NCBI GenBank assembly: GCA_964242925.1
Contig: CAXTBW010000007.1
Span: 1-64,000, forward strand
Source: LMUY01 sp964242925
Lineage (GTDB): Bacteria; Pseudomonadota; Alphaproteobacteria; Acetobacterales; Acetobacteraceae
Reading direction: 5' to 3'
Length of the DNA: 64,000 bases
The notes below the pieces were generated by a model, which made no database searches, was not told the origin of the DNA, and was given only the letters and a program-made list of their open reading frames with translations. The translations under genes were made by a program, and so were the position numbers. Shown here piece by piece: positions 16,908-25,178 of this stretch (positions within the stretch are counted from its first letter, which is position 1; every line of letters begins with the position of its first letter).

Positions 16908-19900
16908 CCGCCGCCGCCATCCTGGCCCGCGACGGCACGCTCGTCGTCTACCGGGAGGCGGCAGCCGGGCCTGAACTGTTCGTGGTCGTGGATGCGACGG
17001 GCATCGTCGCCTACAATGGCCACGTCGATTTGGGGACCGGCATCCGCACCGCGCTGGCGCAGATCGTGGCGGAGGAACTCGACGTCGACCTGCGCCGGGT
17101 GCGCATGGAGTTGGGCGTGATCGGCGCCGGCCCGGACCAGGGCGCCACCATCGCCAGCACTACGCTGCAGGTGACCGCCATCCCGCTGCGCGCCGCCGCC
17201 GCGCAGGCGCGCGCCGCATTGGTGGCCCTCGCCGCCGCGGAACTCGGCTGCGAGGCGGACGCGCTTCACGTGACCGACGGCGTGGTCACCGCAGCGGAGA
17301 ACCGCTTCACCACCTACGCCGAACTGCTGCGCGGCCGCCAAGTCCGCCTGCTGCTGGACGAGACCACGCCGGTCAAGCCCGTCGCATCCCACCGCGTCGT
17401 GGGACAGCCGGCGCCGCGGACGGATATTCCCGCCAAGGCCACCGGCGGCCTGGTCTACGTCCACGATGTGCGCGTGCCCGGCATGCTGCACGGCCGGGTC
17501 GTACGCCCGCCCTACGCCGGCATCGACGCCGGCGCCCACGTGGGGACCAGCCTGCTCGGCGTCGACGAGTCCTCCATCGCCAGCATTCCCGGCATCGTCG
17601 CCGTGGTGACGCAGGGCGACTTCGTGGGCGTGGTGGCGGAGCGCGAGGAGCACGCCACGCGCGCCGCGCAGCAATTGGCGGTGAGTTGGCGCCCAGGCCC
17701 GCACCTGCGCGACCTGTCGGACGTGGAAGCGGCGTTGCGCGCCAACCCGAGCACCCCCCGAACCCTGCTCGAACGCGGCGACGTCGACGCCGCGCTGGCC
17801 GGCGCTGCAATGCCTATGCGGCGGACTTATGTGTGGCCTTGGCAGATGCACGCCTCCATAGGCCCGTCCTGTTCCGTCGCCGACTGGACGCCGGACGGCC
17901 TCACCCTGTGGTCCGGCACGCAGAACCCGCACAATCTGCGTGCCGACCTGGCCCTGCTGCTGGACCTGCGCCCCGAGCGCATCACGCTGCATCGCATGGA
18001 GGCGGCCGGCTGCTACGGCCGCAACTGCGCCGACGACGTGGGCGCAGACGCCGCGCTGCTGTCCCGCGCGGTCGGCCGCCCGGTGCGCGTGCAGCTGACC
18101 CGCGAGCAGGAGCACGCGTGGGAGCCGAAGGGCGCCGCCCAGCTCATGGACATCCACGGCGGGCTGCACGCGGAAGGCGGCGTGGCGGCCTACGACTTCA
18201 ACACGCGCTACCCCTCGAACCGCGCGCCGACGCTCGCGCTGATCCTGACGGGCGCCGTGCCGAACGTGCCGCTCACCTTCGACTACGGCGACCGCACCGC
18301 CATCCCGCCCTACGATTATCCGACGATCCGGGTGGTGGTGAACGACATGCCGCCGATCGTGCGCGCCGCCTGGCTGCGCGGCGTGTCGGCGCTGCCCAAC
18401 AGCTTCGCCCACGAATCCTACATCGACGAGTTGGCCATCGCCGCCGGCGTCGACCCGGTGGAATACCGCGTGCGTCACCTGCGCGACCCCCGTGGCGTGG
18501 CGCTGCTGGAGGCGACCGCGGCGCAGGCCGGCTGGCAGAAGCGGACCGCCGCGCGCATGCGGCAGGACGCCGACGGCGTGCTGCACGGCCAAGGCGTAGC
18601 CTACGCGCGCTACGTGCACAGCGCGTTTCCTGGCTTCGGCGCCGCCTGGTCGGCGTGGGTGGCGGACGTTGCGGTCGATCCGCGCAGCGGCGAGGTCACG
18701 GTCGAGCGCGTGGTCGCCGGGCAGGATAGCGGGCTGATGATCAATCCGGACGGCGTGCGCCACCAGTTGCACGGCAACGTCATCCAGTCGATCAGCCGCA
18801 CGCTGAAGGAGGAGGTGCGTTTCAACGGCGCCGCCGTCACCAGCCGCGAGTGGGGCGCCTACCCGATCCTGACCTTCCCCGAGCTGCCCGCGGTGGTGGA
18901 GACGCTGCTGCAGCCGCGGCCGGACGAACCGCCGCTCGGCGCTGGCGAGTCCGGCAGCATCCCCAGCGCCGCGGCGATTGCGAACGCCATTTTCGACGCC
19001 ACGGGAGTGCGCTTCCGCGAGGTCCCGTTCACGCCGGAGCGGATCAAGGCCGGCCTCTCGCTCCCACCGATCAGGAAGCGCGGCTGGCGGGCGGCGCTGG
19101 CGGCGGCGTTGGGCGGGCTCGCCGTCGCGGCGCTGCCGTTCCATCCCGCAATCGACCCGGTCGGCCCGGTCGACCCCGGTCTGTACTCGGACGCGACGAT
19201 CGCGCGCGGCCGGGTGCTGGCGGCGCTCGGCGACTGCGCGGTCTGCCACACCGCGCCTGGCGGCCAGGCCATGACGGGCGGGCGCCTGCTGCACACGCCG
19301 TTCGGCGGCATCGCCACCCCGAACCTCACGCCCGACATGCAGACCGGGATCGGCGCCTGGTCCTACGCCGCGTTCGAGCGAGCGATGCGGCGCGGCATCG
19401 CGCGCGACGGCCGCCACTTGTTCCCCGCCCTGCCCTACACCTCGTTCACCCGAATGTTCGACGCGGACCTGCAGGCGCTCTACGCCTTCCTGATGAGCCA
19501 GCCGGCCGTGAGCGCGCCGCGCCAGCCCAGCACGCTGCGCTTCCCGTTCAATCAGCGCGCGCTGATGGCCGGTTGGAACGCGCTGTTCCTCCGCCCCGGC
19601 CCCGCAACGCCCGACCCGGCCCGTTCGGCCGAGTGGAACCGCGGCGAGTATTTGGTGAATGGCGTGGGCCATTGCGGCGGCTGCCATACTCCGCGCAACG
19701 CGCTGGGCGCCGAGCGCGGCGGCGCCGCCCTGGCCGGCGGCATGGTGGACGGCTGGCAGGCGCCGGCGCTCAACGGCGCGTCGGATGCGCCGCTGCCGTG
19801 GACGCAGGCCGATTATTTCGAGTTCCTCCGCACCGGCGCGTCACGGTTTCACGGCGTGGCGGCCGGCCCGATGGCCGCGGTGGTGCGTCAGCTCGCGGAT

Positions 19901-20347
19901 GCTCCGGACTCGGACCTGCAGGCGATGGCGGTCTACCTTGCCTCGTTCACGCCGCCATCAACGGAGCCCCAAGCCGACCTTGCGGCGCGGGTCGAGGCTC
20001 GCACCTCGCCGGGCGCACCCGACAGCGTAGGCGCCCGCCTCTACGAGGGCGCTTGCGCCGTCTGCCACACTCCGGGCCGTGGCGGCGCCTTGTTCGGCGC
20101 ACGCCCAAGCCTGGCGCTGAACAGCAACGTCCACGCCGCCTCGCCGGACACGCTGATCCGGGTGATTCTACAGGGTATCGAGCCGCCCGCGCTGCCCACG
20201 CTGGGCGCTATGCCGGCGTTCCGCGACAGCCTGGACGACGCGCAGGTCGTCGAACTGGTCCGCTTCATCCGCGATCAGTTCGCACCCGACGGCCCGCCGT
20301 GGACCGGCCTTGCGGAGCGCGTCGCGCAGCTGCGCCGAGCTGGGTGA
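16904..20347 (+). CDS. Molybdopterin and tri-heme large subunit, nicotinate dehydrogenase (NicB)-like
   Basis: The 1147-residue protein fuses a molybdenum hydroxylase (residues about 1-720) to a cytochrome c region. Molybdenum-domain motifs include NGHVDLGTGIRTALAQI, AAGCYGRN, AAWLRGVSALPNSFAHESYID and the catalytic glutamate E682 in GAGESGS. A single hydrophobic segment (about 728-745) follows, then three CxxCH haem sites: CAVCH at 778, CGGCH at 924 and CAVCH at 1051. This layout matches NicB of nicotinate dehydrogenase and isoquinoline oxidoreductase-like enzymes, which hydroxylate N-heterocycles using water and pass electrons to the respiratory chain. The exact substrate is unknown. Confidence 0.88.
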   Translation: MTAAAILARDGTLVVYREAAAGPELFVVVDATGIVAYNGHVDLGTGIRTALAQIVAEELDVDLRRVRMELGVIGAGPDQGATIASTTLQVTAIPLRAAAAQARAALVALAAAELGCEADALHVTDGVVTAAENRFTTYAELLRGRQVRLLLDETTPVKPVASHRVVGQPAPRTDIPAKATGGLVYVHDVRVPGMLHGRVVRPPYAGIDAGAHVGTSLLGVDESSIASIPGIVAVVTQGDFVGVVAEREEHATRAAQQLAVSWRPGPHLRDLSDVEAALRANPSTPRTLLERGDVDAALAGAAMPMRRTYVWPWQMHASIGPSCSVADWTPDGLTLWSGTQNPHNLRADLALLLDLRPERITLHRMEAAGCYGRNCADDVGADAALLSRAVGRPVRVQLTREQEHAWEPKGAAQLMDIHGGLHAEGGVAAYDFNTRYPSNRAPTLALILTGAVPNVPLTFDYGDRTAIPPYDYPTIRVVVNDMPPIVRAAWLRGVSALPNSFAHESYIDELAIAAGVDPVEYRVRHLRDPRGVALLEATAAQAGWQKRTAARMRQDADGVLHGQGVAYARYVHSAFPGFGAAWSAWVADVAVDPRSGEVTVERVVAGQDSGLMINPDGVRHQLHGNVIQSISRTLKEEVRFNGAAVTSREWGAYPILTFPELPAVVETLLQPRPDEPPLGAGESGSIPSAAAIANAIFDATGVRFREVPFTPERIKAGLSLPPIRKRGWRAALAAALGGLAVAALPFHPAIDPVGPVDPGLYSDATIARGRVLAALGDCAVCHTAPGGQAMTGGRLLHTPFGGIATPNLTPDMQTGIGAWSYAAFERAMRRGIARDGRHLFPALPYTSFTRMFDADLQALYAFLMSQPAVSAPRQPSTLRFPFNQRALMAGWNALFLRPGPATPDPARSAEWNRGEYLVNGVGHCGGCHTPRNALGAERGGAALAGGMVDGWQAPALNGASDAPLPWTQADYFEFLRTGASRFHGVAAGPMAAVVRQLADAPDSDLQAMAVYLASFTPPSTEPQADLAARVEARTSPGAPDSVGARLYEGACAVCHTPGRGGALFGARPSLALNSNVHAASPDTLIRVILQGIEPPALPTLGAMPAFRDSLDDAQVVELVRFIRDQFAPDGPPWTGLAERVAQLRRAG

Positions 20348-20374
20348 GGGCTACGCCGCAAACGGCTTCGTCGC

Positions 20375-20803
20375 TCACCCGCCCGCGACGTAGGCCTTCA
20401 GGCTGTCCACCTCGTGCGCTTGCTCGTCCAGCCGCGCCTTCACCACGTCGCCGATGCTGATGATGCCGACTAGGCGGCCGTCCTCCAGCACCGGCAGGTG
20501 ACGGAAGCGCCCCGTGGTCATCATGCCCATCGCAGCCTCAACCGTGGTCTGCGGCGTGATGGTCTGCACTGTCCGCGTCATCGTGTCGGCCGCCTTCAGG
20601 TCCAGCGCGCCGGCGCCGTGCCTCGCGAGGCAGTGCACAATATCGCGCTCGCTGAGGATGCCGACCAGATTGGCGCCGTCCAGCACCGGGACGGCGCCGA
20701 TGCGGTGATGGGACAGCAGCGTGGCCACGTCCACCAGCGGACTGTCGGGCGTCACGATCAAGGTTTCGGCGGTCTTGTGGCGGAGGATGGCTGCGATGGT
20801 CAT
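20375..20803 (-). CDS. Tandem CBS-domain protein
   Basis: The 142-residue protein consists of two CBS domains (about residues 8-60 and 73-128): VDVATLLSHHRIGAVPVLDG, LVGILSERDIV, then VEAAMGMMTTGRFRHLPVLE and LVGIISIGDVVKARL. CBS pairs bind adenosine nucleotides and regulate partners, but stand-alone proteins of this type have no settled function. The start ATG 20801-20803 has GGAAGGA upstream. It is convergent with the hydroxylase gene and divergent from the MATE gene, with 139 bases between the two starts. Confidence 0.9.
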   Translation of the reverse strand: MTIAAILRHKTAETLIVTPDSPLVDVATLLSHHRIGAVPVLDGANLVGILSERDIVHCLARHGAGALDLKAADTMTRTVQTITPQTTVEAAMGMMTTGRFRHLPVLEDGRLVGIISIGDVVKARLDEQAHEVDSLKAYVAGG

Positions 20804-20942
20804 GTGCTTGGTCCTTCCATTCTGCCGGGTCTGGCGCCCGATCACGCCGCATCCTGCACGCTGCCGGCCCCTCATTGCAAAGGCGAACCGTGCCAGCCGC
20901 ATGCCCATTGCGGGCTCCGAAAACAGTCGCTATCATCATGAT

Positions 20943-22331
20943 ATGGACACACTCGCACCGCTGGCGCCTGTCGCCGAATTGAGCCCGCGGACCCGGCGTC
21001 TGCTGCACGGCCCCATCGTCGCCACCCTGCTGCGGCTGGCGTGGCCGAACATCCTGGTGATGCTGGCGCAAGCATCCACTGGGCTGATCGAGACATTCTG
21101 GGTGTCCCGCCTTGGCATCGACGCGCTGACCGGCATGGCCCTGGTGTTCCCCGGCGTGCTCATGATGACGATGCTGTCGGCCGGCGCGCTCGGCGGCGGC
21201 ATCTCGTCCGCGATCGCCCGCGCCCTGGGCGCCCGGCGCACCAAGGAAGCCGACGCGCTCGTGCTGCACGCAATCGTGATCAACGCGTGCATCGGTATCG
21301 CCTGCTCCGCATTGTTCCTGGTGTTCGGCCGGTCGCTCTACCAGGCCATGGGCGGGGAGGGCGCCTCGCTTGAGGCGGCGCTGGCCTATTCCAACGTCGT
21401 TTTCGCCGGCAACATCCTAATCTGGCTGATGAACGCGCTGGCCAGCGCGATCCGCGGGACGGGAAACATGCTTGCGCCGTCGCTGGCCGTTTGTTTCGGC
21501 GTGGTGCTGCTGGTCCCGTTATCCCCCGTGCTGATCTTCGGCTTCGGGCCGGTCCCCGCGATGGGGATCGCCGGTGGCGGCCTGGCGATCCTGCTCACGA
21601 CGGCGCTGATGCTCGCCTTGCTGGCCTGGTACATCCTGTCCGGCCGCTGCGTCGTGCGGTTGCGCCGGGCGCGGCTCACCTGGCGGTTGTCCTACGACAT
21701 CCTGCGCGTCGGTGCGGTCGGCGCGGTCAACACGCTGAACACGACGCTGACCATGGCGCTGATGACCGCGCTGGTCGCCGCCGCGGCCGGCCCGGACGCG
21801 GTCGCCGGGTTCGGTACGGGGGCGCGGTTGGAATATCTGCTGATCCCGCTGGTGTTTGGACTGGGCGCTCCGATGGTGGCGCTGGTCGGCACCAATATCG
21901 GCGCCGGCCAGGAACGGCGCGCGCTGCGCATCGCGCTCACCGGCGGCGCGCTGGCGTTCGTAATGACCGAGACGATCGGGCTCGCCGCGGCGGCATACCC
22001 GGCCGCGTGGCTGCAGGTGTTCGGCAGCGACCCGCGCATGCTGGCGAGTGGAACCACCTATTTGCGCACCGTGGGCCCGGCCTATGGCTTCTTCGGCCTC
22101 GGCTTGTCGCTGTATTTCGCCTCGCAGGGCGCTGGACGGCTCGGCTGGCCGCTGCTGGCCGGCTTCACGCGAATGCTGATCGCGGTTGCCGGCGGCTGGG
22201 CCCTCCTGTGCCTGACGGGTTCGCTCACCGCGGTGTTCGCGATGATTGCCCTCGGATCGGGTGTCTACGGCGTGATGATGGCCACCGCCGTCGGGTCCGG
22301 AGTGTGGTTCCGGCGTTCCCGATCAGGTTAG
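20943..22331 (+). CDS. MATE-family efflux transporter
   Basis: The 462-residue protein has about twelve hydrophobic segments in two homologous halves. MATE features include LRLAWPNILVMLAQASTGLIE at the start of the first half, TGMALVFPGVLMM, and in the second half LEYLLIPLVFGLGAPMVALVG with TNIGAGQ. The family exports drugs or metabolites in exchange for Na+ or H+. The substrate is not predictable. Its stop overlaps the 3' end of the decayed ccdB-like gene on the other strand. Confidence 0.92.
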   Translation: MDTLAPLAPVAELSPRTRRLLHGPIVATLLRLAWPNILVMLAQASTGLIETFWVSRLGIDALTGMALVFPGVLMMTMLSAGALGGGISSAIARALGARRTKEADALVLHAIVINACIGIACSALFLVFGRSLYQAMGGEGASLEAALAYSNVVFAGNILIWLMNALASAIRGTGNMLAPSLAVCFGVVLLVPLSPVLIFGFGPVPAMGIAGGGLAILLTTALMLALLAWYILSGRCVVRLRRARLTWRLSYDILRVGAVGAVNTLNTTLTMALMTALVAAAAGPDAVAGFGTGARLEYLLIPLVFGLGAPMVALVGTNIGAGQERRALRIALTGGALAFVMTETIGLAAAAYPAAWLQVFGSDPRMLASGTTYLRTVGPAYGFFGLGLSLYFASQGAGRLGWPLLAGFTRMLIAVAGGWALLCLTGSLTAVFAMIALGSGVYGVMMATAVGSGVWFRRSRSG

Positions 22332-22632
22332 ATCCCCGTCAGCAACCAATCCAACGCTCGGATAATCTCGTCGCGGTAGCCGGACAACGGGCCGACTGGT
22401 CTGCGTAATACCCGGGAATGCACCGGCGATAGTCGAGACAGAAAGAACTGTAACGCTAGCCCTGGAACGTCACGGCAGGCGCGGCCCGATCTGAGAGCAG
22501 TGCAGGCTCGCCAAAGAACAGAGGTGCAGAAAGCCGCTCGTCACCCACGGCGAAGTCCGACTGCAGTACGACGAAGAATGGGTAACTGGTCCGCGCCCTG
22601 AGGTTCGGATTGGCGAAAACGTCATGCTGCAT
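22328..22632 (-). pseudogene. ccdB: CcdB-family toxin gene with a frameshift
   Basis: From ATG 22632 the minus strand encodes 58 residues beginning MQHDVFANPNLRARTSYPFF, a typical CcdB N-terminus, then stops at 22456. In another frame the strand continues LALQFFLSRLSPVHSRVL and SGYRDEIIRALDWLLTGI, the typical CcdB C-terminus, ending at 22328. The total of 305 bases is one short of a 101-residue CcdB gene, so a single one-base loss near 22460 explains the break. CcdB poisons DNA gyrase. This copy is inactive unless the break is a sequencing error. Confidence 0.8.
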
Positions 22633-22761
22633 CGTCGTCGTCGAGCGCCCAATCGGGCTTCATCTCCCCCAGGGATCGCCATAACGGTCGACGCAATGGG
22701 AGACCCAGGCAAGTTCGGCCTTCAACTCCTCCTGAACCGCCTCACGCTCCGCTTCCGTCAT
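22622..22761 (-). pseudogene. Probable antitoxin remnant upstream of ccdB
   Basis: A short frame from ATG 22761 encodes MTEAEREAVQEELKAELAWV and then HCVDRYGDPWGR before a stop at 22660. With one extra base in the run of five G it would continue WGEMKPDWALDDDDAA and stop at 22622, inside the ccdB start, as expected for a coupled toxin-antitoxin pair. The sequence resembles the C-terminal toxin-binding end of CcdA only loosely, and no DNA-binding N-terminal half is present because ispG ends at 22809. Confidence 0.4.
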
Positions 22762-22808
22762 TGGGTCGCGCGGTGAGCGTATGTGCGAAGTGTCGGGCCG
22801 CGGCCCCG

Positions 22809-23936
22809 TCATTCCGCAGCGATCGCCGCAACCGGGACGGCGGTCGCTTTCAGCTCCGCGACCTTCGCCTCGACCAACTCCACGATGTGGTCGACCATGC
22901 CCTCGCCCGCCATCCGGTGGTCCTGACGGCCGGCCGCGTACACCATGTGCTTGCCGTCGCCACCCCCGGTGACGCCCAGATCGGTCATCAGCGCCTCGCC
23001 CGGACCGTTCACCACACAGCCGATGATCGACAGCGTGATCGGCGTCTCGATATGCGCTAGCCGCTCCTCCAGCGTGCTCACCGTCTGGATCACGTTGAAG
23101 CCCTGCCGCGCGCAGGACGGGCACGAGATGATCTTCACCCCGCGATGCCGCACGCCCAGCGACTTCAGGATGTCCCAGCCGACGAACACCTCCTCCTCCG
23201 GCTCGGCCGACAAGGACACGCGCAGGGTGTCGCCGATCCCCGCCCATAGCAGCGAGCCGAGGCCGATCGAGCTCTTCACGGTGCCCGCGCGCTTCGACCC
23301 GGCCTCCGTGATGCCGATGTGCAACGGGTGGTCGCAGACTTCCGCAAGCTGTTGATAGGCGGCGACGGCCAGGAACACGTCGGACGCCTTCACGCTGATC
23401 TTGAACTCGTGGAAATCATTGTCTTGCAGGATCTTGGCGTGTTCCAGCGCGCTTTCGACCAGCGCCTCCGGGTTCGGCTCGCCGTATTTCTCCAGCAGAT
23501 GACGCTCCAGGCTGCCGGCGTTCACGCCGATCCGCATCGAGCAGTTGTGGTCCTTGGCGGCGCGGATCACCTCGCGCACCCGCTCCGAGCTGCCGATATT
23601 GCCCGGGTTGATCCGCAGGCAGGCGGCGCCGCTCTGCGCGGCCTCGATCGCGCGTTTGTAGTGGAAATGAATGTCGGCCACGATCGGCACGTCTACCTGG
23701 GCCACGATGTCCTTCAGCGCCAGCGCGCTCTCCTGGTCGGGGCAGGACACGCGGACGATATCCACCCCCGCCTTCTCCGACCGGCGGATCTGCGCCACCG
23801 TGGCCGCCACGTCCGTGGTCAGCGTATTGGTCATGGTCTGCACCGTCACAGGCGCATCGCCGCCGACCGGCACCCGTCCGACATGGATCATCCGCGACTT
23901 GCGGCGATCGATCTGCTGGTACGAGCGGTAGTTCAT
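22809..23936 (-). CDS. ispG: 4-hydroxy-3-methylbut-2-en-1-yl diphosphate synthase
   Basis: The 375-residue IspG (GcpE) reduces methylerythritol cyclodiphosphate to HMBPP in the non-mevalonate isoprenoid pathway. The [4Fe-4S] ligands are C272 and C275 in SCPSCARQGF, C307 in IGCVVNGPGE and the glutamate of that motif at about 314. The N-terminal TIM-barrel part is clear (VPIVADIHFHYKRAI, CLRINPGNIG). Length is normal for the bacterial short form. It follows rodZ by 31 bases, a common proteobacterial order, and is probably cotranscribed with it. Confidence 0.97.
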   Translation of the reverse strand: MNYRSYQQIDRRKSRMIHVGRVPVGGDAPVTVQTMTNTLTTDVAATVAQIRRSEKAGVDIVRVSCPDQESALALKDIVAQVDVPIVADIHFHYKRAIEAAQSGAACLRINPGNIGSSERVREVIRAAKDHNCSMRIGVNAGSLERHLLEKYGEPNPEALVESALEHAKILQDNDFHEFKISVKASDVFLAVAAYQQLAEVCDHPLHIGITEAGSKRAGTVKSSIGLGSLLWAGIGDTLRVSLSAEPEEEVFVGWDILKSLGVRHRGVKIISCPSCARQGFNVIQTVSTLEERLAHIETPITLSIIGCVVNGPGEALMTDLGVTGGGDGKHMVYAAGRQDHRMAGEGMVDHIVELVEAKVAELKATAVPVAAIAAE

Positions 23937-23967
23937 AGTGGTCGGTCCCGGATCAACTGGCGCTATT

Positions 23968-24897
23968 CTACCGCGGCGAGTGGGCGGAGGTCGAGTTCGA
24001 CTTGCCTGCGCGGGCCAACACGGGATCGAGCGGCAAGTCGTTCAGCACCGCGCCTGGCGTGCCGAGCGGCTGGCCGGGCTTGCCATCCACCAGCAGTTCG
24101 AGGTTAGCGGCATTGCCGGCAGTCAGCAGCAGGTCGGTCTCGGCCGGCACCGGCCATGTTTCCCCTGCGGCCAGCGCCCGGCGCAGCAGCGTCTTGCCCA
24201 GCCGCTCCTTCACCAGCACGAAGCCGCCAACCTTGGCCCGCAGCACGAAGCGCGTCGTGATGACCGGCGCCGCTGCCACGGGAGCCGGCGGCGCGATGGC
24301 GACCGGCACGGGCACGGGCACCGGAATGGGCGGGGGCGGCGCAGGTGGCGCGATGGCGGGCGCAGGATACGGCGAGGCCGAGGGCAGGATGGAGGCGACC
24401 TGCGGCGATTGCGGCTGCGGCTGCGGCGCCAGGGCCGCCAGCCGCTCCGGCGGGGGCGAAGCGACCTGCGTCACCCTCGCCTCGTTGCCGCCGGAGTAGC
24501 GGTACCAGCCGACGTAGGCGCCGGCGGCCAGCAACAGGCCCAACAGCACCACCGCCCCGGCCGGCGCGCCGCGCTGCGGCACGGGCGCTGGAAAGCTGAG
24601 CCGCGGCTTCTGGTTGACCTCGCCGGCCTCCAGGCGAAACCGCCGCGCCACCTCGTCGGCGTCCAAGCCGAGCATCTTGCCGTAGGCGCGGACGAAGCCG
24701 ACCGCATAGGCGTTGCCGGGCAGCTCCGACCAGCGCCCGTCCTCGATCGCTTCCAGGAACGGCAGCCGGATCCGCAGGCCGTGCGCCACATCGGGCAACT
24801 GCCAGCCCAAGCGCAGCCGCGCGGCGCGCAGATCCGCCCCCACTCGGGCCGGACCGGCCGGGACCGGAACGCCATCCGGGTCGACGTAGGACATCAT
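23968..24897 (-). CDS. rodZ: RodZ-like helix-turn-helix membrane protein
   Basis: The 309-residue protein has a cytoplasmic HTH_25 domain (residues about 18-90: GADLRAARLRLGWQLPDVAH and AYAVGFVRAYGKMLGLD), one membrane segment (about 112-132, VVLLGLLLAAGAYVGW), a long proline-rich linker containing a PVPVPVPV run, and a C-terminal periplasmic DUF4115 domain (RFVLRAKVGGFVLVKERLGK). RodZ links MreB filaments to the wall-elongation machinery. Two adjacent ATG codons exist at the start; the outer one is used. Its position upstream of ispG supports the call. Confidence 0.88.
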   Translation of the reverse strand: MMSYVDPDGVPVPAGPARVGADLRAARLRLGWQLPDVAHGLRIRLPFLEAIEDGRWSELPGNAYAVGFVRAYGKMLGLDADEVARRFRLEAGEVNQKPRLSFPAPVPQRGAPAGAVVLLGLLLAAGAYVGWYRYSGGNEARVTQVASPPPERLAALAPQPQPQSPQVASILPSASPYPAPAIAPPAPPPPIPVPVPVPVAIAPPAPVAAAPVITTRFVLRAKVGGFVLVKERLGKTLLRRALAAGETWPVPAETDLLLTAGNAANLELLVDGKPGQPLGTPGAVLNDLPLDPVLARAGKSNSTSAHSPR

Positions 24898-25059
24898 GAC
24901 GCTCGTGTCGCCCTGGCGCGCAGTTCGGTCAAGCGACCCTCCATTCCGGGGAGCCGATGTAGACTGCGGCAGCCGCCTTGCCAAATCAGCTATCCCAGAC
25001 CGGTCCGTCCAACCAGCGGCCGAAAGGAGCCTACATCCTCGCGGGCCGCGCGTAGCCCA

Positions 25060-25157
25060 CATCGTCGCGAGCCGGGCGCGGCGGCGTGGCGAGCCAGGGC
25101 CGAGCGCATGGTGTTGGGCGGCTGGATAGCTTCCTCGCAAGCGCTCCTTGCAATGAC
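25060..25157. repeat. Second repeat family, diverged copy
   Basis: The left end CATCGTCGCGAGC and the right end GCTCCTTGCAATGAC are imperfect inverted repeats, matching in style the better copy at 30509-30605. It lies in the 281-base gap between rodZ and ptsP, which otherwise shows no gene. Confidence 0.55.
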
Positions 25158-25178
25158 GGCGTTGGTTCGGCCGCCGGC

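Noticed and set aside
16859..19687. 942-codon minus-strand frame opposite the hydroxylase gene
   Set aside because: Antisense shadow of a gene with intact haem and cofactor motifs.
22470..22712. 80-codon minus-strand frame between the MATE gene and ispG
   Set aside because: It lies in a third frame across the ccdB remnant; the CcdB-like residues are in the other frames.
24896..25129. 77-codon plus-strand frame between rodZ and ptsP
   Set aside because: No ribosome site or recognisable product, and it runs through a repeat element.
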